A stretch of 64,000 nucleotides of DNA, from assembly GCA_030062745.1 (NCBI GenBank), contig CP099849.1, positions 24,850,144 through 24,914,143 of the forward strand. The letters are read 5' to 3'. The stretch comes from Capitulum mitella (lineage: Eukaryota > Arthropoda > Thecostraca > Pollicipedomorpha > Pollicipedidae). Below, piece after piece: positions 1-11,155 of this stretch. Position 1 is the first letter of the stretch; every line of letters starts with the position of its first letter. The notes below the pieces were generated by a model. It did no database searches and was not told where the DNA came from. It was given only the letters and a program-made list of their open reading frames with translations. A program made the position numbers and the translations under genes.

Positions 1-1079
1 GAGAAAATGGTCACTTTTTCGTGTTTGACCTGACCTGTAACGGCATCAGTGGCCCGAAATTAAACAATTTGTATGTCACAGGGTGGCAAGGTTCGGGGCT
101 ATTGACTGGTCCTTGAAACAGCCGATCGAACGATTGGTTCTCGAGATAGGCAGAGGGGAGGGGACGTTAAACGCCCCATTCCCGCAGGTGGAAGGTGGCG
201 AAATTCCCCAGTCATTGCCGGACTAACATGCATGCTGTTAAAACGGAGAATGGTGTCTCGTTTAGCTGTTGATATTTTTTGCTGCAGGTTTACCACCTAT
301 GTCCTTTCTATTCAAAGGGGATAAAATACATTCGTATAGCATTTCCACAGACTTAAAGGGTTCCAGCGCACATTCTGTCCGATCATATCAGGTGGATGGG
401 ATTTGCAGACCGGCAGTGGCAGATGTTCAGTTTCGTTTGTTTCTACCTAACGCAAATGAACGTTCGGTTGATGAGCATTCGACACCCGCATCAGGGGGGG
501 GGGAGAACAGCACCGTGTCCTGTGTATGCGTCTGGTGTGCATGGTGCGGGGTTTTAAACAAATACATGCTTCATGGCATTGGCCAGGTTTTTTTTTTATT
601 TCCCATTCAGCGGCTGCAACTGATGCCCAATTTGCCCAGCAAGTGGAGGCTATTATGATGCAGGTCAGCCCCCTACTTCAGTAACTGAGTACTTCGTCAG
701 TACTACGAAAAATATCTTGTGGTGTAAACCAACTTTCTACGAGTGCATTTGGGTACTTTTTCGTTACTACGAAAAGTCTCATCCTCGTTTAGTAGGTTGT
801 TGGACGTGGTTTCCTGCAGACACTCCTGTTGGTACTTTTACGTTAGCACCAAATTTGCTTCCGTGTAGAACCTGGGGTACACAGTGCTCTCGCCGCTAAC
901 CCTCGGGGTGTTTCTGAATGTGTCAGGAAGTACCTAAGAGGGGGCAGATTGCCAGTAAGAGCCAAAAGGGAACTTAAAACAGTCCCATGTGAGGTGTGGT
1001 TTGCTGCAGATGGTTTAGTACCTATTGTATACTGTACTGAAGTTTTCGCTGTGTGTATGTCCAGGTGTAAGCAAAAGTC

Positions 1080-1215
1080 ATTGTCCAACAATGGCCACTG
1101 CCCAACAACGGTTACTCTCCAGCAGAAGTTACTGACCATCAGGGGCCACTGTCCAGCAGACGCAACTGTCAACCAGGGAACGTTGTGAAGCAAAGGTCAT
1201 TGTCCAGAAGAGGTC
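1080..1215. repeat. 17-bp minisatellite, 8 units
   Basis: Eight consecutive 17-bp units run without spacing changes from 1,080 to 1,215, with approximate consensus ACTGTCCAGCAGAGGTC. Unit starts fall at 1,080, 1,097, 1,114, 1,131, 1,148, 1,165, 1,182 and 1,199. Units differ by several substitutions but the register is kept, so this is an old array with little recent slippage. No coding role is apparent: 17 is not a multiple of three. Confidence 0.85.
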
Positions 1216-3530
1216 ACGCCGTGCCGGTGATGTCGATGACGACGGACAGCGGGCCTCTGGGATCGATGGCCGCCGGAAGTCGCCGGCTCGTCGGCGGCGC
1301 AGAAGTCACCGGTCTGCCGCGGCCATCGAGTCTCAGGTTCCCGGCCACTTCCACCGACATTGTGTGGCCGGTAGCCCCCCAGCCGCTGCACGGCTCAGGT
1401 GACACTACCGGGACTCATCATGCGGCCTTAGGTGTCGCCAGCGGGTCTCATGGTAGGGCTGGACTCCTCACAGCACTCGCCCTGCCACCACGGCTCTCTC
1501 ACTGCCACTCCTCCCGATACTCACCCGGACTCTGCAGTAACTGAACTGCCCCCCCCCCCGACCCATGACAATCACCCCCCTCCCCAGAGGCTCCCTTCTT
1601 GACGCTCATGACATCTGTATTCGTTTAGCTATCGAAAGAGCGCAGCCAGCATGCCTCAGCCGTCGTCCTCAGTTCGCCCACAGAGTCGTTAAATCCGGAA
1701 TGCGTCATCTTTCCTACGCATCAACAAAATCGTTGTTCAGAGCGCCCGCACCGATCCATTATTTATGGTTTCTCAGCGCGTGGCGGTTCGTTTGAAGGCA
1801 GTGCGGCGACACCTCCTGTCTCTCCTGGGGCTCGGGCCGGGATCCCCTCCCCTCACTGCAAGTATCGACCACTCGAGCCCGCCAGAAGCACGTGGCGAGC
1901 TAGCGCGCCTGCATTATTTATACGGCGCAGGTAAACAAATTGGCCCGATAGGGAAGCACCTCCGGCCGTGTGTTCTGGCTCGGATTCGAGCGTCCCTTTC
2001 AGTGGGAACTGCCGGGACCCGGCCGTTAAGACGGTGCCGCGGAGAAAAATGGGAACGCCGCCGCTGGAAACGCCCCGTCTTTATTGGCGTTTAGCAATTT
2101 ATGTTTGGTTGGCAGCCCGTCCGAACAATGAAAACTGGATGGCAAAGATGTGGAGAAGGAGATGGGAAATGGGGAGCTGGAAGTGCTGGGGGAGCTGGGC
2201 GAAGCGAAAGAAGGGGAGAATCAATCTGGCGAGCCGACAATGGCAGAGGAGCACTGCAGATGAAAACCATGCTTGCACCCCACCTCGCGAGGCTTTTAAC
2301 TGGCGAACATCCGAATGACTTGAATGTATGAAATGTATCCAATCTGAAAATGAGCTTTGAAAACCGATAGCTGTCAGCCATTTTGGGATACAGATGCTAA
2401 TGGTAAAAGTAAAGGAAAAAAACATGATGAGACATTCATCGTCGCAGCGCGGCTTTGAACGGCTTCTAAGCTTAAACTTTCGTCATTCTCAGTTTATCGC
2501 GGCCATATCAGAGACATCGCCGGTGTTCAGTGCCCAAGGTTCGCTTGTCCATCCTGTGCTGTAGTGGCCGGCTGCGGGGTCTGAGGGGAACAAGCCGGCA
2601 CGGGCAGCCGCTCCTTATCGAGGTACCATCGCAGTTCCCGCCGGTAGCCACCGCTCGAGGCTGGACGTCCGAGTCGGCGTGGCTGTTGCCGGGGGGGGGG
2701 GGGAGAGCTGTTCGCTCTTCACCGCGGCCACATCAGAACTACCGCCCGTGGTCACTGCTCAGGGCTCAGGTGCCGACGGCGGCGGCGGCGGCCCGACTGC
2801 GGCTCGAGGAAAGGGGGGGGGCGGGGGGCCCTCGGGTGGGCTCCGGCGCGGCCGACCGGGCCACAATTAGCCCGATGAGCCGGCGATGAATAAGTGAAGG
2901 GTGTCGTTCCCGGCGGGCCCGGCCGCGCCGCGCGGAGAGATGGGGCCGGCGAAGAGAGACGAGAGGAGCGACGAGGACGGAAGGCAAAGGCAGAGACGGA
3001 TAATGGGACTTGACACGCTATCACCGCGTCGGCCGGGCGTGATCGATATACGGGCCTCCGGGCATCCGCGCGGAGCGTCGCTGAAGTAGCAGGAGCGACC
3101 GCCGACTGTGGGCTGCCAGAGGGAGCTGTGGAGAGGCAGCGGGCGGTTCCCGGACGCCATTAGCGGCCAAGATGCACTCGTGCCCAGTGTGTTGTTCTGG
3201 CGAGGTGTTTCCTATTGACTGCATGTGGGTCGTGTTTCGCCGGAATATCCGGCTGCGCTGGGCCAACATACATGAAACCATTTTTTTTCTAGGAGAAATA
3301 TAAAGCCTGTCAGTGTCTTCGGGGTACATCGTTGTCATGTAGCTGGTTTTACACGAATCATTGATTGCTTTACTGGTACTAATTAACAGACCACAGCTAG
3401 GCGATTCATGCTAGTTTCCGTGATAGAAGGAGGTTTGGGGTACAGCCTTTCACCTGAGGTCGTTTCCTTGGTCCTAATTACGCAAATTTTCAACAGAATA
3501 GCGAACAACGCGATCCATTAAATCTAACAA

Positions 3531-3767
3531 TTACGGCGTGCCGTTTCGAGCTGATGGTGAATTATGCCGTCTCCTGATATTGACCAGCTCCATAGTTAGG
3601 TGGTCTAAGAGGTCATTTGTCTCTGCAATCGACAGCAGAGCGGGATCGACCTGGTCTGCACCGTCGCACAGCGTCCGGAAACGGTCGACGCAGGACTGCG
3701 CCAGGAGGCTCTTGACACCTTTGAAAATGCATGGACAGCGAACGTTGAACGTCAGTCTGCGGAACAT
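3531..3767 (-). CDS. Unassigned open frame, possible exon
   Basis: A minus-strand frame encodes about 78 residues beginning MFRRLTFNVRCPCIFKGVKS, and the frame stays open upstream (reading VGLPADHHV just before the ATG). It includes a plausible acidic helix, DPALLSIAETNDLLDHLTME. I recognise no family. The composition is more protein-like than the GC-rich frames around it, but there is no homologue in the window to compare, and splice sites are unclear. It could be a terminal exon, a decayed repeat fragment or chance. Confidence 0.2.
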   Translation of the reverse strand: MFRRLTFNVRCPCIFKGVKSLLAQSCVDRFRTLCDGADQVDPALLSIAETNDLLDHLTMELVNIRRRHNSPSARNGTP

Positions 3768-4522
3768 GACATGGTGATCGGCCGGAAGGCCAACGGACAG
3801 AAGGGAACGGTTGCGGCTGCGGCTGACAGACGGAGGGTAGGAAGCGGCTGCTCTTCAATAACGGCTCGATATCCACCACGAATCCGGAAAGAAGCAAGTC
3901 TTCCTGGTCCGCTATAAATGGGAATCCGCGATTAACATTGCCTAGGTGCCGTGGCCGCTCCTGCCCCACCAGTGGCGCTGCAGGCGCGGCAGACGCGGCC
4001 CCCGGCATTCGAGACGGATGAGGTCGGCCGCGCTCACCTGGCGCGACGGGCTTCCTGTAATACTCCGGTCCTTGCAGCGGCGGCATTCGCAGACCAGCGG
4101 CCTTTGGTCGCTGCACCCGGACCAGGTTATCATGTTATGACGGCGTGGCGGCGCCAGCGGAGTCGGCAAAAGTGCTCAGAATCCGTGTCAGTGTTGCCGT
4201 TGAGCCGCCTCGCAGCAGTAATCCTTGAGACGGCCTCGCTGCTGCCACTGCACCGTCGCTGAAACGGCTGGAATTCGGCGGGTCGCGTCACGTTCGGCGG
4301 CGGCCGCGGCCGCGGCCTCCACCGCGACGAGATCCCCGGCTCACGCCCGAGACCACGCAGGCACGCCAGTCCTCCGCGCCGTGACGACTCCGCCGTGAGC
4401 GGCTGGACTGAGCAGCCCCCCCGGGCTGCAGGGGACTCGTCGTGTGTCCCGTGACTCCCCGCGCCGGCCGCCGAACTCCGTTCAAACCGGACCGATCGTA
4501 TCGGACCGCCGGACCGCTGGCG

Positions 4523-4599
4523 TGACGTCACACGTGACGCAGTCGGCGGCGGGTCCGGCGACACGGCGCTACCCATGTCCGGGAGGGCTGGTGACGTCA
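4523..4599. promoter_or_regulatory. Pair of CRE-like TGACGTCA palindromes
   Basis: Two perfect 8-bp TGACGTCA palindromes lie at 4,523-4,530 and 4,592-4,599 in a GC-rich, CpG-dense stretch. This is the consensus for CREB/ATF bZIP proteins. A pair about 70 bp apart in such DNA could mark a promoter, but I cannot connect it to a gene; no coding exon is recognised within several kilobases. Chance occurrence in GC-rich DNA is a real alternative. Confidence 0.3.
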
Positions 4600-4696
4600 C
4601 ATGGCTCGGAGACGGCCGGCGGTGGAACGGGCGCGGGCCGCCGCCCAAGGGGCGGATCTGACCGCACCACAGGTGGTCAAGTGACATCCCACTTGA

Positions 4697-4966
4697 GCGG
4701 CCCGTGATCGCTGATCAGGAGAGGTGCCTGACGGGACCACAGGCAGACAGGTGGTAGCTCTCGCAGCGGTCCATGATGGCTGATCAGATGTGCCTGACGG
4801 TACTACTGGCACACAGGTGGTCACACTGGGAGCGGTCAGTGATCACTGATCAGGAGGCGTGGCTGACGGTACGACAGGTGTGCGGGTGGCGTCGCTCGGG
4901 CGGTCCGTCATCCCGGAGCGTGTCTGATGGAGCTGCAGATAGCCAGGCGGTGACGTCTGACCGCGG
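4697..4966. repeat. About 68-bp minisatellite, 4 units
   Basis: Four diverged units begin at about 4,697, 4,766, 4,832 and 4,900 (spacings 69, 66 and 68 bp). Each opens with GCGGYCCRTGAT and the first three carry a TGATCA core, then a CCTGACGG-type motif and ACAGGCACACAGGTGG-like sequence. A partial unit with the ACCACAGGTGGT motif precedes the first near 4,650. Unit lengths are not multiples of three and no frame is kept, so the array is non-coding. Confidence 0.7.
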
Positions 4967-5329
4967 TGCGGGCCGGCAGGTGTCCAGAAGGAAAACGCAG
5001 ACCGCCCAGATGTGAGCGGACCGAACCATATCAGGTGGGCTGACCTGAATTGGCCCAGTCGGATCCTAAAAAAACCAAGATAAGATAACAGGAAGAGAGA
5101 ACGCCACCAGCCACCAGCGAATCAGCTGTTCGGTCCATTGAGCGGCCTTTTTGCAACGTCATTGTCAAATGGAAGTTAAAACAGTCTGACAGTGAAGCCT
5201 CAGGCGTTGTTTGATAAGCTCCTGATTTTGCTCTCACCATTTGTTTGTTCTTAGGATTTCGGAAAGAATACGGTAGTGTTTTTCGGAGTCGGCAGATCGT
5301 AGTCGACAGCAGCTAGTCAAATGAATATA

Positions 5330-5334
<5 letters not shown>

Positions 5335-5366
<32 letters not shown>
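5335..5366. repeat. (AT)n microsatellite
   Basis: An uninterrupted AT dinucleotide run of about 16 units, followed by a short GT run and further TA repeats. A simple slippage repeat in AT-rich intergenic DNA with no associated gene. Confidence 0.95.
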
Positions 5367-5370
<4 letters not shown>

Positions 5371-5742
5371 GTGTGTATATATAATTGATTGAATATATGC
5401 ACGCATTGAGCGAAGATAAACACTGCAGAGATGCTTTTTCTCTGAATCGTTACCAGTCTCAAAAACGGGGTTTTCCTGCAGACTGACCGTTGGTGACATA
5501 ATCTGTGTATGCTCCGAAGGCCAGAAGCTACATGACATTTAATCTTGCAAATCGTAAGCACTCACGCTATCAAACTGGCTGTTTCAGCTTTTGAAATGTA
5601 TGAAATCGACAAAGCCAAGAGCTGTACAAAGTCGTAAAAGTTTGTCGACACTGCAAAAAAGAAATGGTCTGACGAAGGTCAGGTAACTATGCATATGAGT
5701 ACTATGCACCTGCTCTGTTACAGTTCCGCGATTTTCGCCAAA

Positions 5743-5903
5743 ATTCACCGGCACAGCCAAGGAGGGGGGGGGGGGGATCAGGCTCCTCTTAGGCCCGCAT
5801 TTTTTTTGTGATAACCATGGCACATCGTCTTCCCAGCGGGCGGTTTTCGCATGATTTCAGTTCACACTGGGTTCCCTCTTTAAGAAGATCCTGATTGCGC
5901 CCC
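5743..5903. mobile_element. hAT-like MITE copy (old)
   Basis: About 160 bp clearly related to the element at 23,887-24,055: both have a G-tract after a GCACAGCC/GCGCAGC terminus, the phrases GGCCCGCATTTTT and CACATCGTCTTCCC, a GCGGTTTTCGCAT core and a right end ATCCTGRYTGCGCCCC. CGCCAAA occurs on both sides (5,736-5,742 and 5,904-5,910), compatible with a 7-8 bp target duplication. Terminal repeats resembling CAGGGGCGCAGCCAGGAT are typical of hAT miniature elements. It has no coding capacity and its termini have decayed. Confidence 0.55.
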
Positions 5904-6698
5904 CGCCAAACTTGAAGTTGAATGATTGGTGTGATTCCGTACAATAGGTGGTGTGCTTATTAAAATGTGCACCAGAAACTGCGATAAAATCTTTTTTAGT
6001 GCCCTCAGCATGCAGCTTTTTCATGACATTGTCAAGGGATTGCATATACGGGGTCAACATTTCATTAAATTGTCAATGAGCCATCGAGCAATGTTCTTCG
6101 GTGTCCATTTTAGCCTTGTCGATGTCCGAGAATCCACAAATGGAAGTCAACCCGTGATCTTGTCTTTTTCTGCATGATGAATTCAATCGAGCTAAACTGG
6201 TAGCATGCGTTTGTAAGGTTTATTTCGCGTTGTAATACTCTGCCCCGAGATATAAGAATAATCGCTTTCACCTTGTCCCGAGAGTGAAAGAGAAACTAGC
6301 AGTCATAAACATTTTCTCCAGTCGTCATGGACGCTGTTTATGCGACGTCACTGGGCCAACGTCATCGTCCCTCCGACACCTACTATGGGCGTCTCATTAC
6401 CTTGTGATTTTTTCGTTCCTTGCGTTTAGGGAAGCCCACCGGAGGCTCCTTCCCCTCGCTCTGCGTTCGGGTAACGTCGATGTGAATTCTGTGCCTGTGA
6501 CCGTTGCGCTACCTGGGTTCGGGGAAGGCCTCTGCTGACAACTCCCACGCCATCATCGGTACCGCCCACCGCGCAGAGGCGCGGCGGCGCGGGGAAATCC
6601 CAGGCGGAGGCCAGGAGGACGTGGAACGGTGACTCGCGACATTGGCAGGGTCCGGAGGAAAGCCGACTTCCGTCACTCTCAGTCCGTTACTAGGCGAA

Positions 6699-6733
6699 CC
6701 AATCAGGCGACGGAGCGCGACCCAGTGGCCAAT
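6699..6733 (+). promoter_or_regulatory. Twin CCAAT boxes upstream of clip protease
   Basis: Two forward CCAAT pentamers, at 6,699-6,703 (context AACCAATCAGG) and 6,729-6,733 (context GGCCAATGGGG), lie 30 bp apart, about 240-270 bp before the protease ATG. Both contexts resemble NF-Y sites, and spacing near three helical turns is common in NF-Y pairs. No TATA box stands out between here and the ATG, so a CpG-rich TATA-less promoter is inferred. Confidence 0.45.
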
Positions 6734-6970
6734 GGGGCCTCGTGACGGCCTGGAGCGGTCGTGTCGGACCGTGAGTTTGTCGCATAGAACAGTGCTCGAG
6801 TGACGGGACTGAATCACACTGCGCTGCGGAAAATCCGGGGCGCGGCGGCGGCGGCGGCGGCGGCGAGCGGTGCACGCCCAGCGGTACCGCGAGGGCGGGT
6901 CCTGCCGCGGCGGGTCGTCCGTGTCGGCCCGAGAGTCGCAGAGCGCGGACACGGCGGCCGCGGCGCGGCG

Positions 6971-8119
6971 ATGGCGGTGCTCCAGAGCCTGCTGCTGCTG
7001 GTGGCGTCGGCGCTGCGCAGCTGGGGCGGGAACATCGTGTTCCCGGAGGCGCGCGGCGACGGCTGCGCGCCCGGCTTCGAGTGCGCGCCGGCCGCCGGCT
7101 GCGTCGACTTCGAGTCGGTCCAGCAGTTAGCGCGGGAGCAGCCGGAAGTGTGCCGTTTCCGGGGCCGCGCGGCGTACATCTGCTGCCGTCGGAGGGACGA
7201 GCCGACGCTTTCGCCGGAGGGGGAGCTCCCGGACGCGGCGGCCGACGAGCTCGGCTGCGGCACGGTGGCGCCGCCGCCGCTCCCCGGCCGGCGCCGGCGC
7301 CACGCCGACGCCACGTCCACGCTCTCGCCGGAGGCGGTGCCGCCGCCGGAGGTCAACCTGAGCGTGATGGTGGTGCAGGGCGAGGACGCGGCGCCCGGCC
7401 GCTGGCCCTGGATGGCGCTGCTCGGCCGGCGCCGGCCCGGCGAGCCGTCGACCAGCTGGGTGTGCGGCGGGGCGCTGGTCAGCCGCCGTTTCGTCCTGAC
7501 GGCCGCCCACTGCGTGCGGCCGGAGGACTCCGGCCTGCTGCTGGTGCGCCTCGGCCAGCACCGGCTCTCGGAGCCAGACCCGGCCGCGCAGCAGGAGCTG
7601 GCCGTGACGCGCGTGCTGCGCCACCCCAACTACACCGGCTCGCAGAACGACCTGGCGCTGCTGGAGCTGGCGGCGCCGGCGCGTCTCACGGACGCCGTGC
7701 GCACCGTCTGCCTGCCGCCGCCGGACGCCGACCTGCGCGGCCGCGTCGTCCAGCTGACCGGCTGGGGACAGCTGCAGTTCGCCGGCCGGCCGGCCGACGT
7801 CCTCCAGCAGGCGCGCCTGCGCGTCACCGACCCGGCCGCCTGCGAGGCCGCCTACCGCGCGCTGCCCGCCTTCCAGACCAGCTTCCCGGGCGGCTTCATG
7901 GGCACCAAGCTGTGCGCCAGCGGCACCGACATCAGCGAGGCGGACGCGTGCCAGGGCGACTCGGGCGGCCCGCTGGTGTACCGCGGCGTCGACACGGCCG
8001 GCCTCTACCAGCTGGTGGGCGTCGTGTCGACCGGCGCCGGCTGCGGCAACCCGGACTTCCCGGGCATCTACACCCGCGTCGCCAGCTACGTCGACTGGAT
8101 CCGCTCGCACGTCGCGTGA
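6971..8119 (+). CDS. Clip-domain trypsin-like serine protease
   Basis: Single-exon gene for a 382-residue secreted chymotrypsin-fold (S1A) protease. The ATG at 6,971 is the only methionine upstream of the hydrophobic leader (MAVLQSLLLLVASALRSW, a probable signal peptide). A clip domain follows with six cysteines (C32, C38, C44, C61 and the CC pair C71-C72), then a Pro/Arg-rich linker with an RRRR tract (107-110). The protease domain begins near VVQGEDAAPGRWPW (134-147). Catalytic triad: H180 in TAAHC, D227 in NDLALL, S331 in GDSGGP. The residue at the 189 position is Asp (DACQGDSGGP), so cleavage after Arg/Lys is expected. Oddities: no Arg/Lys directly precedes VVQG where most clip proteases read R-IVGG, and Thr stands where Trp215 is usual (VSTGAGC). 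Clip proteases act in extracellular cascades such as melanisation or Toll activation; the substrate is unknown. Third-position GC is extreme. No intron is visible. Confidence 0.93.
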   Translation: MAVLQSLLLLVASALRSWGGNIVFPEARGDGCAPGFECAPAAGCVDFESVQQLAREQPEVCRFRGRAAYICCRRRDEPTLSPEGELPDAAADELGCGTVAPPPLPGRRRRHADATSTLSPEAVPPPEVNLSVMVVQGEDAAPGRWPWMALLGRRRPGEPSTSWVCGGALVSRRFVLTAAHCVRPEDSGLLLVRLGQHRLSEPDPAAQQELAVTRVLRHPNYTGSQNDLALLELAAPARLTDAVRTVCLPPPDADLRGRVVQLTGWGQLQFAGRPADVLQQARLRVTDPAACEAAYRALPAFQTSFPGGFMGTKLCASGTDISEADACQGDSGGPLVYRGVDTAGLYQLVGVVSTGAGCGNPDFPGIYTRVASYVDWIRSHVA

Positions 8120-8373
8120 GCGGCGGCGACGGCGTGGCTCCGGGGAGGAGAGGACCTGCTGGGAACGCCGCCTGGACCGCTCGCGGCGGAGGACGATTGC
8201 CGACGCGCCACGGGGCGTGACGTCACGGCGCCGTGCGTTGGTCGTCGTGAGGACGCCGGGATCACGTTTATCTGTGTTGCGGTTGCTCTTTACAAATCAT
8301 ATTATGGACCAGAGGTTCTGAGTATGAGACATGAGGGGACACACGTATTTGTATTTTTCCCCGGCATTTTGCC
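8120..8373. other. Clip protease 3' flank up to the arm boundary
   Basis: GC-rich sequence continues about 130 bp past the stop and includes a TGACGTCA palindrome (8,218-8,225), then turns AT-rich. I see no clear AATAAA close to the stop. The inverted-repeat match visible in this window starts at 8,374 only because the right arm is cut off at base 64,000; the true end of the match may lie further left, inside or beyond the protease gene. Confidence 0.6.
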
Positions 8374-8968
8374 GAGCGTGTTGTGATAAAAAATACACCG
8401 TCATCCGGCAGGAATACAGTTGAGCTCAAACGCTGCGTGCAGATCCGAATTACAATGAATTTCAAAATGTGCCATGTTTCAAGCGTGTTATGTGCCATCA
8501 AATACAGACTGCTAGAAGAGCTAAGGCATACGGACCTTCTTGATCATCTTCTACGGCAGATCACCTTGCCTATGCCAATTCTGTCCTTTAATAAGTGTTT
8601 CCTTATGCTAACCTGTTTAAGTTAGTATTTTTGCGCTCCTCAGTGTTTCTGCCACATGACATCCTGCATGAATTGTCACAATATTGAAGAAATTAGCAGC
8701 GTTTTCGTCTAATGATCGCGCGAAAGCTTGTGATTACATTTGGGGAACTTGGCGAAACCAAGGATGGTCACAGTGGGATCTCCGCAAAAATATTATTTGT
8801 TGGGAAATGCGGTTCATCATATTTTCCTTTCCATTCGGCCGCTTTTGACTTCCCAATCCTATTTTTTATTCTTCGTTGTAAGAAATTCTCAAATGTCGCT
8901 GAAGGATGTGGCATCGATGTTTCGAACATCTGTCGTCTGAACATAATCAAGCTATCGTTACGTGGACA

Positions 8969-9230
8969 GTGACGTATCCAAGGGGAGGAGGCATGGGGTC
9001 ATGCTCCCCCGAGCCAAGCGGCCTGTACTAGTTATACAACGATTATGCAGGAACGCAGAAAAGTGATCATATACATGTTGCAAAAGCAAACATTATATGT
9101 TGTTCTATGGGCTAGATACGAAATCAATTGCAAAAAAATGTTTTTTCCTATCAATTTCGTCCTAAGTCAACAGCACATGACAAAATTTGGCATTTTGGCC
9201 CCCCTTGAGGAAAATCCTAGCTACGCGCCT
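8969..9230. mobile_element. Old MITE shared by both arms
   Basis: About 260 bp bounded by degenerate inverted ends: GACGTATCCAAGGGGAGG on the left and GGAAAATCCTAGCTACGCGC on the right, with GGCATGGGGTCATGCTCCCCC and TTTGGCATTTTGGCCCCCC inside. GTAGCCAGG-like termini with C/G tracts just inside resemble the hAT-type miniature elements elsewhere in the window. The same block is at about 61,395-61,675 in the right arm, so insertion predates the split between arms. No coding capacity; family assignment is tentative. Confidence 0.45.
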
Positions 9231-11018
9231 AGCTACGTGGAACGTGTTCCAAAAATCCCCCAAACCTATCCTGAAACCAGTTCTGTAGCACATACCGGTG
9301 GGACGATGATTTAATCAGTTTTGGGGGCCCGGCGTCAGGACACAGATGATTTTAATCATTCAACTTTTGAAACACTGCGGCGAGCCCAGGCCGTCACTCC
9401 TTACAGAGTCCTTTGCTGTCGCTCTAAGGTTCCTGGCAACCTTTGGATCTTCAGCGCCATTGTTCTTTTAACCAGAACGCAGGGGCTTTTTTCCACCATT
9501 TGTACGTTGCCTGGTGTGTTTATCAAAGTCAGGAAGGCAAAACAAATGTAAACTCAAACAAGTTTTTGCACGTAGACAATCTTTTTGCGAAAGTTAGCCC
9601 TAACTTGCCACTGTTACTTGCCACTGCTTTCAAATAGAGCGCCGTGCGGATGTTTTGATCACTGATGGTCAGGGAGCGTACTCAGTCAATAAATCTGGCT
9701 GAAGAAAAAAAGCAATGCGCGCTCTGACTCTCCAGCACATGCTGTCCTCGCCGAAGTGTGACAACATGTGAAATGGGCGGTATGTCAGTATACGCGTTCT
9801 GTCTCGCTGATCAGCGTAGGCCAGTTTCCAAAGTTGGGGGTTCAGAGACATATTTGCTTTTTCTTATCTTGTAACGTCATAGAGCCAGTGTTAAAATTAT
9901 CCAAAGTTCATGCGGCCGACGCCAGGTAGGCAGGACCGTCTTTCTCTTTGTACTATCGGCTGCCGCATCCATGCTTTGGCTACGCATGTGCAGTTCAAGA
10001 TGAGTGGGTATAATCCGACATTTGTCAGGGTAATTGCTCCTTGCTTGCGCATGTGGAACTAACAGTATTCAATAAAAATGCTTTGAGCCTCATCGTGAAC
10101 AATCTGACTGAGTGCTCCTCATATAGCTAAAAGCCTGCATAAGCATGGTTCTCACATTTTAATGTTCTATTGTCTGCCTGAACCCCTGCCATCGCCCTTG
10201 TATTATGTGTGTCTATATTAGATACGGAAACGATGAATCCTTCCCCAGCTCTTGGTCTGCTCAGGTTTTTGTTTCTTTCATTTTTCATGCAGACGTACTT
10301 TAAATGTTGATGGCTAAAACGAAACCATGTATTTGAGAACAAGATAAAAAATGCCATGAGCTTTCTTAAATGAGCACTTTACTGCGACGTGAAAATTTGC
10401 TTCTGCAGCTAAGCTACATATGTCGCATTGCTAAGAAAGCTAAAAAATAACCACCAATGTCTATCTCGCATGATGAATGGAATATAAATGGTCATGGAAT
10501 TTTAGAGCAGTCTGCCGTGTTCAAACGACATGATTGCCTGCCTTTTCTAGGCAGAATTCAGTCAGAATAGAACTTTAGCATCTTTTTTCGCGGTACCAAT
10601 GGATATTATGCATTGTTTTCTCTAGTATATCTCTCAGAGCTCATCTCTGAACATGATAGTCCCACCAACGTATCTTTGTGGAAATGTGCGCTGCTCATGG
10701 GCAAGATGGTGTCTGCAACATTCAGCGCATGCCATTTTCCCCACATAATGCAAACTAAATTTAACTGCCTAAATTGGTGGGTCCTTCAGCTATACCAGGA
10801 AGGGGAGTGTCTGTTCTAAGAACCGTGCGACAAGCGCACCAGAGATAGCGCAGCGTTACAGTAAAGTGCTTTTTCACCGTCACATGGACAATGTCTGGTC
10901 TGCCATCGTGAAAAATCGGTTTTCCGTGTCACGATGGGTTAAAGAGTGGCTAATGTTCAATCGAGAGCAAGAATTATATATACCACCGCTAATTGCTATA
11001 TGAGTATTAATACCCCAA

Positions 11019-11020
11019 TA

Positions 11021-11067
<47 letters not shown>

Positions 11068-11069
11068 AT

Positions 11070-11146
<77 letters not shown>
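11019..11146. repeat. Compound (TATC)n(TA)n microsatellite
   Basis: About twelve TATC units run into a TA run of roughly 80 bp with one slip near 11,081, then a short GTGTGTGCGTG remnant. The matching right-arm site (59,541-59,640) is instead a long AC/GT run joined to a shorter AT run, so repeat type and length both differ between arms. Confidence 0.95.

Positions 11147-11155
<9 letters not shown>

Larger units (their letters stand above)
1..6690. other. Gene-poor, partly GC-rich 5' region
   Basis: I recognise no complete gene here. GC-rich stretches near 1,200-2,080, 2,530-3,160 and 3,900-5,010 give many overlapping open frames on both strands, as expected from composition. Two minisatellites (1,080-1,215 and 4,697-4,966), an AT microsatellite (5,335-5,366) and a hAT-like MITE (5,743-5,903) are listed separately. 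The sequence is AT-richer from about 5,050 to 6,400. Exons of a gene starting outside the window cannot be excluded. Confidence 0.6.

Noticed and set aside
1080-1215. Possible CRISPR-like array
   Set aside because: Units are contiguous with no unique spacers, and the genome is clearly eukaryotic.
7081-8220. 379-codon frame overlapping the clip protease in another register
   Set aside because: A shadow of the very high third-position GC of the protease gene; low-complexity Arg/Ala/Gly product.
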